From contig JASEVX010000003.1 in the NCBI GenBank assembly GCA_031761405.1, positions 14,746,973-14,810,972 on the forward strand: 64,000 bases of DNA. The letters are read 5' to 3'. Position numbers and translations under genes: made by a program. Numbering within the stretch: position 1 is the first letter of the stretch; every line of letters begins with the position of its first letter. This DNA comes from Serripes groenlandicus. Its lineage: Eukaryota; Mollusca; Bivalvia; Cardiida; Cardiidae. A model generated the notes under the pieces. That model did no database searches. It was not told the origin of the DNA and saw only the letters and a list, made by a program, of their open reading frames with translations. Of the stretch, positions 1 through 13,141 are shown in pieces.

Positions 1-373
1 TAATCTATCCTAAATTGATATGTTCCTTTATATTTACATAATGTGAGTCGGCAAAAACCTTAATAAAACATAAAAATAAGTTATATTTCCAAGGTTACTC
101 CTCATGTAAAGCACGCTCTTAATTGGGTTCCATTTCACTTCTAGATATAGTGGTAGATCCTCTGCCTTGGGTGTGGGATGTCGCGTGTTTGATCCCTGGT
201 CGAGTCATATCAAAGACTTTAAAAACTGTAGTAATGGCTTCCCTCCTTGGCGCTCTTGGTTGCGGGGTTGAAATTATGACTAACTGGCTGGTGTCAGGAT
301 AGATGGACCAGTAGAACTGGTACCTTACCCAGGAAAACGCTGTGATATAACTAAACAATTGTTGAAAACGGCG

Positions 374-714
374 TTAACCCTTTCCCACAGTCAGCAATTC
401 TGCAGCAGACTACTTGAAAATGTCTACTAAAAGATACAGAATATCTCTAGAATTGTAGGTATAATTACTGAAAAAAGTTGGAAACATTGTGGCAAAAGGA
501 GGAATTGCTCATTTTCAGCAATTTTTCCTTTTGTAACAATGTTTTCAAAAGTCGTCTATATGTGGGAAACGGTTTAACGTCAATCAATCATTCACTTCTG
601 AATATCAAGCATGTTTTTATCAATTTCCCAGCCATTTCACTTAACAATACCCCGCATACAATAAATCTGCAGCAGACGACAATGCTATTACAGTGTCAGG
701 TGGGAAATAGTTAA
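374..714. mobile_element. Composite palindromic MITE, TTAA ends (array type)
   Basis: ttaaccctttccc at the left and gggaaatagttaa at the right, with the family's tctgcagcagac blocks in opposite orientations. The middle holds extra sequence (cattcacttctgaatatcaag). The same composite recurs in units 2, 3, 5-8, so it was copied with the units. Confidence 0.65.
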
Positions 715-1523
715 AGCAACTCATGTGCTTATGAGGTATCCGCCATGGTCGAGTGGTTTGCTTTGGGGATTTGAAACCGGGGTCCAGTATTCGATCCCCA
801 GTCATGGCACGACGATCATGGTGGAGTGCCCATGGGAAAGGCACATTTCCTAGCCTAGTACTGTTCTGTTTAATATCCAGAGATTGTGAAACAACTGAAA
901 TAATGTTGAAAGTTGCGTAAAACCCCGATAAAAAAATTCATGTGCGTATGATTTTAATCCCTTTTCCATATGCAGAGTTTTCACTAATTGTATATAAATT
1001 TATGTGATTGTAATGCTACTCTCCCAATACTGTATTTACAGGATGAGAATAACAGATGAGAGATGGCACAGACCAGACCGCCAAACGATCGACCAACGAT
1101 GGCTTTTCCACATAGACTGTTAGCCAATTGATGGAAGACGGAAGACTCTGGTCACAGTGACTTTTGTCAAACATCATAAAGAATGTTGGCCGAGCTGGGG
1201 TTCGAACTCACAACCCATGGATTGACATCCCGCATAAATCTGCAAATAGTATTCAACCCAGTAACTTGAAAAGAAATAAACTCCAACAGTATTGAATTAT
1301 GTCGGACAGGTTTTAAGAATTTTTGTCATTCATTGTTTTGTGTATTTTAACAATTCTTCAACATGTATACCGGGCCACTTTCACTTTTCTCCTTTTCATT
1401 TCTTTCAGCTTTCATTTTACTATTTTCTGGAGAATGGCGAAGAGATTAAACAAAGATTGATTCATTTGGATTTCATCTGAAATCAAAAGGTACGTTATAT
1501 TGATTCCTCAATTTTCACATTTT

Positions 1524-2930
1524 TAGCTCACCTGAGCTCTGCTCAAGGTGAGTTATTGTGATCGCCTTTTGTCCGGCGTCCGTCAACTTCTTCTCCTCAG
1601 TAACCAGTGGGTCAATTTGGATGAAACTTCACAGAAAGCATCCTCTCAATGACCTCACCAGAATTCCTTCAAATTTTTGGGATCCATGCAAAATTCTGGT
1701 TTCCATGGCAACGAAACCGAAAAAACTTCAAAATTCTTCTTCTCCCAAACTGGTTGGCAGATTTTCAAATAATTTTGTAGAAATGTTCCTTAGATGACCC
1801 TCTATCATATTCCTTCAAGCCATGTTGATTGGTCAAAAAACATGGCCGCCAGGGGGGGGCAGGGCTATTTTGCCTTATATGGCTATAGTGAAAACTTAAA
1901 AAATCTTCTCCTCCGAAAGTGTATGGCCGATTTTCAAATAAATTTGTAGAAATGTTCCTTGGGTGACCCTCTATCAGATTCCTTCAAGCCATGTTGATTG
2001 GTCGAAAAACATGGACGCCAGGGGTGGTGGGGCTATTTTGCCTTATATGGCTATAGTGCAAACTTAAAAAATCTTCTCCTCCAAAAGTGTCAGGCCGATT
2101 TTCAAATAATTTTGTAGAAATGTTTCTTGGGTGATCCTCTATACGATTCCTTCAAGCCATGTTGATTGGTCAAAAAACATGGCCGCCAGGGGGCGGGGCT
2201 ATTTTGCCTTTTATGGCTATAGTGAAAACTTAAAAAATCTTCTCCTCCATAAGTGTCGAGCCGATTTCCAAATAATTGTGTAGAAATGTTCCTCGAGTGA
2301 CCCTCTATCAGATTCCTTCAAGCCATGTTGATTGGTCAAAAAACTTGGCCGCCAGGGGTCGGGGCTATTTTGCCTTATATGGCCAAAGTGAAAACTTAAA
2401 AAATCTTCTCCGACGAAAGTGTCAGGCTGATTTTCGAATAATTTTGTAGAAATGTTCCTTGGATGACCCTCTATCAGATTCCTTCAAGCCAAGTTGATTG
2501 GTCGAAAAACATGGCCACCAGGGGGGCGGGGCTATTTTGCCTTATATGGCTATAGTGAAAACTTAAAAAATCTTCTTCTCCGAAAGCGTCAGGCCGATTT
2601 TCAAATAATTTAGTAGAAATGTTCCTTGAATGACCCACTTTCAGATTCCTTCAAGCCATGTTGATTGGTCAAAAAACATGGCCGCCAGTGGGCAGGGCTA
2701 TTTTGCACTATATGGCTATAGTGAAAACTTAAAAAATCTTCTCCTCCAAAAGTGTCTGGCCGATTTTCAAATAATTTTGTAGAAATGTTCCTAGGGTAAC
2801 CCTCTATCAGAATCCTTTAAGCCAAGTTGATTGGTCGGAAACTATGGCTGCCATGGGGCGGGGCTTATATAGGTAAAGTGAAAAAAAAAAAATCAGGTGA
2901 GCAATTCCAGTGCCATCATGGCCCTCTTGT
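1524..2930 (+). mobile_element. HINE/pearl-like element, ~167-bp monomers (copy H1)
   Basis: Starts TAGCTCACCTGAGC with a foldback to gctcaaggtgag, has a short GTCC-rich stretch, seven to eight ~167-base monomers (tcaaataattttgtagaaat, gccgccagggggcggggc), then aggtgagc, a small ggccatcatggcc hairpin and CTCTTG. It interrupts a T-run that is intact (six T) in unit 2 (near 4482), without a target duplication. Helentron kinship is inferred from structure. Near-identical to the element at 39050-40495. Confidence 0.8.
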
Positions 2931-3100
2931 TTATATTTCTTAAACATGTAGGCCACCATGTTTTTTCTCTTTTTCCTTTACTGCAGCTATCATATCAATC
3001 AAGGGGTCATGTGCTCGAACAACCGCTCAGCCAATCATTCTTTCCTATGATTGACAAGTCATTGTGACTAGTGTCATTTGTCTTGAAAAGAATTGATTGG

Positions 3101-4655
3101 AATTTATAGTGGTAGAGCGTCTGCCTTGTGTGCTGGAGGTCACAGGTTTGGTCCCAAGTCTGGTCATACAAAAACTTTAAAAACTAGTAATAGCTTCCCT
3201 CCTTGGCGCCCAGGGTTGCGGGATTTGAATTACGACTGACTGTCTGGTGTCGGGATAGATGGACCAGTAGAACTGGTACTTTACCCAGCAAAACGCTGTG
3301 ATTTAACTAAATACATTTTGAAAGGGGCGTTAATCCTTTCCCACAAACAGCAAATCTGCAGCAGACTACTTGAAAATATCTACTAAAATATACGGAATAT
3401 CTCTAGAATTGTAGGTATAATTACTGAAAAAAGTTGAAAACATTGTGGCAATAAAGAGAAATTGCTTGTTTTCAGCAATTTTTCCTTTTGTAACAATGTT
3501 TTCAAAAGTCGTCTATATGTGGGAAACGGTTTAACGTCAATCAATCATTCACTTCTGAATATCAAGTATGTTTTTATCAATTTTCCAGCCATTTCACTTA
3601 ACAAAACAATATCCCGCATACAATAAATCTGCAGCAGACGACAATGCTATTACAGTGTCAGGTGGGAAATAGTTAAACCAACTCATGTGCTTATGAGGAA
3701 TCCGCCGTGGTCGAGTGGTTTGCTTTGGGGATTTGAAACCGGGGTCCCGTATTCGATCCCCAGTCATGGCACGACGATCATGGTGGAGTGCCCATGGGAA
3801 AGGCACATTTCCTAGCCTAGTACTGTTCTGTTTAATATCCAGAGATTGTGAAACAACTGAAATAATGTTGAAAGTTGCATAAAACCCCGATAAAAAAATT
3901 TATGTGCGTATGATTTTAATCCCTTTTCCATATGCAGAGTTTTCACTAATTGTATACAAATTTATGTGATTGTAATGCTACTCTCCCAATACTGTATTTA
4001 CAGGATGAGAATAACAGATGAGAGATGGCACAGACCAGACCGCCAAACGATCGACCAACAATGGCTTTTCCACATAGACTGTTAGCCAATTGATGGAAGA
4101 CGGAAGACTCTGGTCACAGTGACTTTTGTCAAACATCAGAAAGAATGTTGGCCAAGCTGGGGTTCGAACTCACAACCCATGGATTGACATCCCGCATAAA
4201 TCTGCAAATAGTATTCAACCCAGTAACTTGAAAAGAAATAAACTCCAACAGTATTGAATTATGTCAGACAGGTTTTAAGAATTTTTGTCATTCATTGTTT
4301 TGTGTATTTTAACAATTCTTCAACATGTATACCGGGCCACTTTCACTTTTCTCCTTTTCATTTCTTTCAGCTTTCATTTTACTATTTTCTGGAGAATGGC
4401 GAAGAGATTTAACAAAGATTGATTCATTTGGATTTCATCTGAAATCAAAAGGTACGTTATATTGATTCCACAATTTTCACATTTTTTATATTTCTTAAAC
4501 ATGTAGGCCACCATGTTTTTTCTCTTTTTCCTTTACTGCAGCTATCATATCAATCAAGGGGTCATGTGCTCGAACAACTGCTCAGCCAATCATTCTTTCC
4601 TATGATTGACAAGTCATTGTGACTAGCGTCATTTGTCTTGAAAAGAATTGATTGG
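3101..4655. repeat. Array unit 2 (1.55-kb type)
   Basis: SINE-a at 3105-3340, MITE to about 3675, SINE-b at 3690-3890, conserved block to about 4640. Compared with unit 3 it lacks about 590 bases: the sequence jumps from 'aagaattgattgg' straight to the SINE-a head at 3106. It preserves the empty T-run (near 4482) that carries an insertion in unit 1. Confidence 0.75.
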
Positions 4656-6773
4656 AATTTATAGTGGTAGAGCGTCTGCCTTGTGTGCTGGAGGTCACAG
4701 GTTTGGTCCCAAGTCTGGTCATACAAAAACTTTAAAAACTAGTAATAGCTTCCCTCCTTCGCGCTCAGGGTTGCGGGATTTGAATTACGACTGACAGTCT
4801 GGTGTCCGGATAGATGGACCAGTAGAACTGGTACCTTACCCAGAAAAACGCTGTGATATAACTAAATACATTTTGAAAGGGGCGTTAATCCTTTCCCACA
4901 AACAGCAAATATGCAGCAGACTACTTGAAAATATCTACTAAAATATACGGAATATCTCTAGAATTGTAGGTATAATTACTGAAAAAAGTTGAAAACATTG
5001 TGGCAATAAAGAGAAATTGCTTGTTTTCAGCAATTTTTCCTTTTGTAACAATGTTTTCAAAAGTTGTCGATATGTGGGAAACGGTTTAACGTCAATCAAT
5101 CATTCACTTCTGAATATCAAGCATGTTTTTATCAATTTCCCAGCCATTTCACTTAACAATATCCCGCATACAATAAATCTGCAGCAGACGACAATGCTAT
5201 TACAGTGTCAGGTGGGAAATAGTTAAACCAACTCATGTGCTTATGAGGAATCTGCCGTGGTCGAGTGGTTTGCTTAGGGGATTTGAAACCGGTGTCCCGT
5301 ATTCGATCCCCAGACACGGCACGACGATCATGGTGGAGTGCCCATGGGCAGGGCACATTTCTTAGCCTAGTACTGTTTTGTTTAATATCCAGAGATTGTG
5401 AAACAACTGAAATAATGTTGAAAGTTGCGTAAAACCCCGATAAAACAATTCATGTGCGTATGATTTTAATCCCTTTTCCATATGCAGAGTTTTCACTAAT
5501 TGTATTACAAATTTATGTGATTGTAATGCTACTCTCCCAATACTGTATTTACAGGATGAGAATAACAGATGAGAGATGGCACAGACCAGACCGCCAAACG
5601 ATCGACCAACGATGGCTTTTCCACATAGACTGTTAGCCAATTGATGGAAGACGAATGACTCTGGTCACTTTTGTCAAACATCAGAAAGAATGTTGGCCGA
5701 GCTGGGGTTCGAACTCACAACCCATGGATTGACATCCTGCATAAATCTGCAAATAGTATTCAACCCAGTAACTTGAAATGAAATAAACTCCAACAGTATT
5801 GAATTATGTCAGACAGGTTTTAAGAACTTTTGTCATTCATTGTTTTGTACATTTTAACAATTCTTCAACATGTATACCCCTTTCACTTTTCTCCTTTTCA
5901 TTTCTTTCAGCTTTCATGTTACTATTTTCTGGAGAATGGCGAAGAGATTAAACAAAGATTGATTCATTTGGATTTCATCTGAAATCAAAAGGTACGTTAT
6001 ATTGATTCCTCAATTTTCACATTTTTTATATTTCTTAAACATGTAGGCCACCATGTTTTTTCTCTTTTTCCTTTAGTGCAGCTATCATATCAATCAAGGG
6101 GTCATGTGCTCGAACAACCGCTCAGCCATTAAATCTTTCCGATGATTGACAAGTCATTGCGACTAGCGTCATTTGTCTTGAAAAGAAATGATTAGGATTT
6201 AACGTGGTTTTCAACAACTTTTCAGTCATATCTGAGCAGACTGTTCACCTACTCATGTGTTACCTTGCTTTCACACACAAGTAAGATTGTTGGCAGAGCT
6301 GGGGTTCAAACTCATATCCCCTGGAATGAAAAGAAATAAACTCCATATGCATTGATTTAAGTCGGACAGGGTTTTGTTATTCTGTTTATTTTTTAGATTT
6401 CATGTTAAAGTCTGGAGAATGGCAAAGAGATGGTTCATACAGTTGCTTCTTTTGCATTTAATATGAATTCAAATGGTACGTTGATTAGATTCGTCAGTTA
6501 ATTGTATATATTTCTTAAATCTTAGTTATTTACATAAGTTCTATAATCAAAGAAATATGTTGTTTTGTTGCATAATTTGCTTAAAACCTTGTGGGAAAAG
6601 GTTAACATATGCACTGTAGTTTTTCCTTTCCACAAAATATTGTCTAATCTATCCTAAATTAATATGTTACCTTATATTTACATAATGTTGAAGACAGCGA
6701 AAACCTGAATAAAACATAAAAATCTGTTATAATTCCAAGGTTCCTCATCATATTTTTCTGAAATCATAAAGCA
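4656..6773. repeat. Array unit 3 (2.15-kb type)
   Basis: SINE-a at 4660-4890, MITE to 5224, SINE-b at 5240-5445, conserved blocks and the extra ~590-base segment. The distance from its SINE-a mark (4666) to the next (6812) is 2146 bases, the same as between 18781 and 20927 in the second array. No supported gene. Confidence 0.75.
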
Positions 6774-8360
6774 CGCTCTTAATTGGGTTCCATTTCACTT
6801 CTTAATAAAGTGGTAGAGCGTCTGCCTTGGGTGCTGGAGGTCACAGGTTTGGTCCCCAGTCGGGTCATACCAAAACTTTAAAAACTGTAGTAAAAGCTTT
6901 CTTCCTTGGCGCTCAGGGTTGCAGGGTTTGAATTACGACTGACTGTCTGGTGTCCGGTTAGATGGACCAGTAGAACTGGTACCTTACCCAGGAAAACGCC
7001 GTGATATAACTAAATAAATTTTGAAAGGGGCGTTAATCCTTTCCCACAAACAGCCAATCTGCAGCAGACTACTTGAAAATGTCTACTAAAAGATACGGAA
7101 TATCTCAAGACTTGTAGGTATATATAATTACTGAAAAAAGTTGGAAACATTGTGGCATCAGACAGCGTCTATATGTTGGAAAGTGTTTAACGTCAATCAA
7201 TCATTCACTTCTGAATATCAAGCATGTTTTTATCAATTTGAAAACGTCAAGGCCAAATTATGAATAATCCCTAAGCAAATGTTTTATATTTGAATAAAGT
7301 CGAAAATAATGTGGCAAAAGGAGCAAATACTCATAATGAAAACAATACTGATTATGGCCCTTGCTATAATCTCACTTATTTTATAGCTGACAGACCTTTG
7401 TCGGTTGGGAGATGCTTTGGGTTTTTATAGTTCTGGAGTTATGGGAATTGTTTTCTTCCGGGTTAAATCATCTGCCTGCTATGATCAAGTCCAATCTACA
7501 AAGCGCTTGCAATTACTATTGGATTTGATAAAGCGTCTAACCACCCGTTACGAAATGGACACTTCAAAATTTGAGAATATTTGGATTACTTTTTCAACCA
7601 CCTTCGAGAAACCATGCCCAAAATTTATTCTATCACAGTGTCAGGTGGGAAATAGTTAAAGCAACTCATGTGCTTATGGGGAATCCGCCGTGGTCGAGAG
7701 GTAAGCTTCGGGGATTTGAAACCAGGGTCCACTATTCGATTCCCAGTCGCTGCACAACCTAGCCTAGTACTGTTTTGTTTAATAGTCATGGATTGTGAAC
7801 TGTTGCAGTGATACAACTGACATAATGTTGAAAATTGCTTTCGTCTTGAAAAGAATTGATTGGGATATAACGCGGTTTTCAACAATTTTTCAGTCCTATC
7901 AAGGCGGCTAGTTCACCTACTCATCTGTTGCCTGGCTTTCTCACACCAGTAAGATTGTTGGCCGAGCTGGTGGTTCGATCTCATATCCCCTGGAATGAAA
8001 AGAAATAAACTCCCAACTGCATTGATTTAAGTTGGAAAGGGTTTAATTGTTCTGTTTATTTTTTAGATTTCATGTTACGGTCTGGAGAATGGCAAAGAGA
8101 TGGTTCATACAACTGTTGCTTTATCTGGACTTCATCTGAATTCAAATGGTATGTTGAATTGATTCCTCGGATGTATATTGTCTGCTGCAGATTTCTTGGG
8201 ATTTAATGTGGTTTTCAACACGGCGGCCATGTGTTGCCTGGCTTTCTCACACCAGTAAGATTGTTGGCATGTTTTTTTCTACTTTTCTTTTAGTGCAGCT
8301 TTCATTTTACCTGTAATTGTCATAAGGGCTATGAGTCAAGGGGTCATGTGTTCGAACTAT
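6774..8360. repeat. Array unit 4 (variant; pairs with unit 9)
   Basis: SINE-a at 6805-7030, shortened MITE, then a segment (about 7240-7640) found elsewhere only in unit 9, a truncated SINE-b (7680-7840), and a duplicated copy of the 'ttctcacaccagtaagattg' block. The segment holds an 84-codon frame from 7405 that recurs, altered, at 25852; I recognise no family in it. Confidence 0.7.
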
Positions 8361-10030
8361 GGCTCAGTCATTATTTAGACATTGTTGAAAAAGGAGGGAT
8401 TGTTTGAAGCAAGCAATTTCTCTTTTTGCAACAATGTTTTAAAGATATTCAACTATTGGACAAATTATTGAAAATATTTCACGCACGACAAAAGGATAAA
8501 TTGTCACTGAAAAATTCGCAAAAAAAAGAAGGGGTAAGTAACATAATATTTTAATCAAATTTAACAGAAACATTTTCAATATCAAATAAAAACAACAATA
8601 CAGCAAACAATGTCTTGTCCTTCTTCCCTTGCTTGTCCATGATTTCTTGCTTGGTCCATTATGCAAGTGATTGCCAACAAAAGTGTACGTAACGGGCTAA
8701 CAGCTAGCATCTGAAATTTAAGAACATTTTGCTTTTAATCAAAATATCATTTGTTACCCTTTCCATTTGCAGATAACATTTGAAAACAGCCATTTCTCTT
8801 TTTTTCACAATGATTCATAATTAAACTCCATTCAAATTTCATTTTTCCATAGACGTTTTCAGCAATTTGCTGCAGATTTATTTTGTGTGGGAAAGGGTTA
8901 ACTGGAAAATAAAAATCAAATAAGTCCTTCTGTTACAGTGTAAAAATATAAAAATTTATCCTGCATTATCCGAAAATTGATATATTTGAGTACTACGCTA
9001 GTTCCGTAGTTATTCAAGTGAGCTCTCGCTTTTCCGTTTAGAAAAAACAGTTATCCCGTAAAAAGATCGGATATTAAGAACAAAAAAACGTAAGATTATA
9101 TAGCATAGGTATTTTTCAACAAACACGCATCGAGGTGTTTAATTTAAGTTAATCCAAAACAGTTTTTGTATTGTTGACATAAATGCAAATGGCGGCCATC
9201 AGCGAACCCGTGTCTGATACGGACTAGAATTGCTATATTGTCGTCAATTTTAGGCCGATTAAAAAAATATATATATATCAAAATAAAGCTCAGATTATAA
9301 GGTTTAATTTGATTATGATCATAAATACACAAAACTGGTAGTTATGATGATATCACCGAAGCTGCACAGCAAAGTTTATAGTGTTGTAACCGGATGTTTA
9401 AAATCGTAACCATTTGAAATGGTAACGGTTTGAAATCGGTGTCAATGTGCCCGTTATAAACACACATTCGTAAGCGTATTTAATCAACTGAAATATCACC
9501 ATCTTAACATTTGTAGCAAGTAAAACCAAAAAATTACTAAAGATATGAAGATAATACAGATAGTTTAGACTGTAAGTTTAAACATTGTTCTGTTGCAAAT
9601 GGATAACATATAGTCAATGTAAGCTTGCCTTTTGGCAAACTGATTCTTTGGTTTAGGTTAAGAAATCACAATTTCTGTGACTTTTTAAAAAGTCATTATT
9701 TAAAATAGAATCTACATAGACATTTCAGTTGGTCATTGTATCTCTATAAGTTTAAATTAACTTAAATTAGCATGTAGTCAAGATATTGCCAAGATTGTAA
9801 ATGAAAATATATATTTTTTTTATATTTTTTGTGTTATTTGTTTTATTTTCTAAAAGACAATCATTTTGATACCCATATTGCAATATAAAAATATAATTTA
9901 TGTGGAGTTTCATATTTTGTAAAAAAAGTCGACATGTGTGGACTTAGACTTTTCTGAAACATCAGACACTGCAAATTCTAAGTTCTCACTTATATGTGGA
10001 ATATCATGCCATTTCAAGTTGATACTGTCT
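8360..10030. other. No gene or clear element except a MITE remnant
   Basis: AT-rich, no long frame, not shared with the right duplicate. Contains the MITE remnant at 8752-8901 and simple AT runs (9266-9285, 9808-9830). Confidence 0.6.
8752..8901. mobile_element. TTAA-type MITE remnant
   Basis: Degenerate left end (ttaccctttcc) and clear right end (gctgcagattt, gggaaagggttaa). The only recognisable element in 8360-10030. Confidence 0.6.
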
Positions 10031-10255
10031 CAACTAATGACTGCCATATACGCAACATATATGTATTGGTGTTCTTATAACTCACCTATAAGGGACTTAT
10101 ATGGGACATATATGTGAAGTAGAGCCATACTTATATTTGCCATATACATATTACTCACATAGTCAGCTTTTCATGAGACTTATATGTCCCATATATGTCT
10201 CTTATAAGGCACCTATAAGGGACATATAAGCTTCATATATGTTTGTGCTTTTAGA
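10030..10255. repeat. Imperfect palindromic block rich in 'cttatatgtccc' strings
   Basis: Direct and inverted copies of acttatatgggacatatatg / acttatatgtcccatatatg and cacctataagggac. It could form large cruciforms. It lies just before the shared duplicated segment and is absent from the right copy. Confidence 0.6.
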
Positions 10256-10601
10256 TTCCGTAAGGGTTGTCTTGAAAGCATTTATATGAGGGAAACTTAA
10301 CTTTGATCACACATACATATAAGACAAGTTTTCAACAGACACCTGTGGAAAAATATATATTCCATGATTATCAAATTGAAGAGGAGAAAAGAAGAAATTG
10401 CTCAGTAGTAATTTCCCCTTTAGTCAACAATGCTTCAATTGTCGTCTGCTGCAGGTGCCCTAAACTGCATATTGATGTGGGAAAGGGTTAAATGTCTGTC
10501 GGGTGTCAGGCTTTAGATTTGGTAATAGTTACTGATTTGTAGGTGACCCATGTGTTCCTTCGCACGCTATTGCTGTCCTTGTCATGTCCTCATTTTATTT
10601 T

Positions 10602-12479
10602 TAGCTCACCTTAAGCTTTTGTGATCGCCCTTTGTCCGTCATCCATCGTCTGTCCACAATTTTTTGTGAACTAGATACAGTCTTCATTTATGATCTAATG
10701 TTTACCAAATCTATTTAGTAGCTAGATATACATGAGAGCTTGGTTCCTTTCAAAAACCAGCCAGATCCATCCATGCATGACGGGATTATGGCCCTTTAAA
10801 ATTGGCAAAATTGCTATAATTGACCTTGTGAACACGATAGTCATCATTTATTATTAGGGATGGGAACGAATATTCGAATATTCGATATACGGACGAATAT
10901 TCGAATACTGTTTTCGAATAAGAATATTCGTTTTCAGTTTACAATTTTTTTTAAGAAATAAAAAGAAAATGATCAAAAATTATTAGTAAAATTCTGGAAG
11001 AGGTCACGAGTTTGAGATAATTCTGATTACGGGTGAAGTCATAAAGAGTGTGTATGTGTCGTTTGTTGTGTTTTCACAACGTATGTCAAACCTTAAGTAA
11101 CAATTATAAAAAATCGATAATTGTCACGCGTACGTTCGATTTCTTATCGTGTGTAACCAGACATCACATTGACGACCGATTTGTTCATATTTAACATCGT
11201 ATTACGTCTCAAAAGTATGCAGCTTTTCCTCTGTATTACCTCTTTAAAATCGAATTCACATCAGCGACCATTTGAGTAGTTGGCAATTTTGTTTTCTTCC
11301 AACACGCGGTTAAATCAGAGACATATCTGGTTAAATTGACTAGACGAAATCGGTAAAAAAATAAACGAAATATCACCAAACTCCCTGTGTTTTTTGTATG
11401 AATAAGGTATATAATTCTTTGGTTTACTGTTTGATTCGTTTAAATATTAAATTCGGTAAACAAGCAACACATGAATGAATATACGGCTCAGAAAACGTTG
11501 CGATTAGATTTATCATTTCGAGGGGATTTTTTTATTTATTTACATCAACTTGAATTCAAATATATCTTTTAAGAAATAAAAAGAGTATGAGTTCAGTTGA
11601 AAACATGCAATATATACGTTAACAAAGGCTTATACTTGGAAAATTGCCATTATTTGAAAAAGAAAATGGAAAGGACCAGTATTCAGATAAACCTGAACTC
11701 TGATACCGATTTCTGATTCGTAAAACGAATATTCGAATATATTCGAATAAGCAAAATGAATATTCGAATATCGTTTTCAGTATTCGTTCCCATCCCTATT
11801 TATTATCCAATATTTACCAAACCTATTCAGTAGCTAGATATACATAGGAGCTCGGTTCCTTTCAAAAACCAGCCAGATCCATCCATGCATGACAGGATTA
11901 TGGCCCTTTAACCTTGTGAACACGATAAAGTCATCATTTATTATCCGATGTTTACTTAACTTATACAGTAGCTAGATATATATGAGAGCTTGGTTCCTTT
12001 CGAGAACCAGCCAGATCTGTCTATGCATAACTGAATTATGGCCCTTTAAAATTGGCAAAATTGTTATAATTGACCTTGTGAACACGATAAAAACTTCATT
12101 TATTTGTCACATGTCCTTTACATTGGTAATATTGACACATTGTTGGATGATGCAGATATCGAAAACTAGAAATTCTTCCTATACATTCGCTCCTGGAGAA
12201 GGTCAACGACCTCTCAGTTTTTCAATATAAAGATTCAGAATGTTCTTTAAGTGAACCAGTGACTTGAGTTAAAACTTATAAAAATCTTCTCCTCAAAAAA
12301 TGTTTGGCAGATTTTCAAATAATTTTTTAACAATATTCCTAGGGTGACCCTCTATCAGATTCCTTCAAGCCATGTTGATTGGATCGAAAACTATGGCAGC
12401 CAGGAGGTGGGGCTTATATGGCTAAAGTGAACAAAAAATAAAATCAGGTGAGCGATATAGGGCCATCATGGCCCTCTTG
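10602..12479 (+). mobile_element. HINE-like element (left duplicate), hAT nested
   Basis: Head tagctcaccttaagc with gtccgtcatcc stretch, monomers of the 'gagagcttggttcctttc' type, a switch at about 12257 to ~167-base monomer sequence, and the end 'gggccatcatggccctcttg'. It is a mosaic of two HINE monomer types. The right duplicate (29100-29708) is shorter and lacks the hAT. Confidence 0.75.
10855..11798. mobile_element. Non-autonomous hAT element with 8-bp target duplication
   Basis: 944 bases with inverted ends TAGGGATGGGAACG...CGTTCCCATCCCTA, flanked by tttattat on both sides (10847-10854, 11799-11806). Inner ends are rich in ttcgaata strings. No transposase frame. The right duplicate shows the empty site (single 'tttattat' near 29212-29219), which confirms the borders. 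The 8-base duplication and TAGGG ends are typical of hAT. Confidence 0.92.
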
Positions 12480-13141
12480 TTATGATTGGCAATATTGCAA
12501 AATAGCAAAATGAATAATTTCTCCTTTTCTGTCCATATGTCCATCTGAGGCTGTCAACATTTATTTTTTCGTTAGTTATCACTAGTTGGAAAATAATTGA
12601 GACAGAATAACGGAGACTTCACAGCCAGTACTGATTAACCCTTCCTCGCATGCAAACAAATTGCGAAACCATTTTGAATAGTCTTCGCTTACAGATGCGT
12701 AAAAATGTGTCTGTAGGTAAGAAATGGTTAAATAGAGTGACACTTGAATACTCCCATATGAAAACAAAATTGAATCTGCCCCATTGGTCATTTTTGTCTG
12801 GAAGAAACAGGCCAATCAGCATTGCCATGTAAACCTGGCACAGGATTCATAGTATTAGTTTAATGAAAACACTTTCAGAAAAATGATACACAAGACATTA
12901 GAAAATATTTGTTTCTCAGAGATCTAAATAGATATGAAAATAAAACTTTATTGCAAAATGAGAAATTGCTTATCACAATGTTTTCAAAAGTCGTCTGCTG
13001 CAGATGCAACTAAATGCATCAGCATAACAGGAAGGGATTAATTGCTTTATATGAAAGATATTGTCTGGCAAAGGCACCTCTACTCCTCCTTATTTAGGAC
13101 TATGTAGCATCAGGTAAAGGGTGAATGTAACTATTTTTCAG

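Larger units (their letters stand above)
114..3100. repeat. Array unit 1 (1.55-kb type, with HINE insertion)
   Basis: Order inside: SINE-a (about 138-372, tRNA-like A box tggtaga and tail), composite palindromic MITE (374-714, TTAA at both ends), SINE-b (about 716-940), a conserved block with atggcacagaccagaccgcc (about 1055), then the HINE at 1524-2930. Without that insert its length would be about 1.55 kb, the same as unit 2. No coding evidence. Confidence 0.75.

Noticed and set aside
641..844. Recurring 67-118 codon minus-strand frames (MPFPWALHHD type) in several units
   Set aside because: They are SINE-b plus MITE sequence read backwards and repeat wherever the unit occurs.
7405..7659. 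84-codon frame, recurring as 120 codons at 25852-26214
   Set aside because: Lies within array units and runs into MITE/SINE sequence; the two copies differ by frame-changing edits and no family is recognised. Not called a gene.
9266..9285. AT microsatellite as an origin or matrix-attachment site
   Set aside because: Simple AT runs are common here; nothing specific supports such a role.
12582..12832. Overlapping frames on both strands (60-77 codons), repeated near 29865-30053
   Set aside because: Part of the segmental duplication with no family match; mutually overlapping frames in unannotated sequence are expected by chance.
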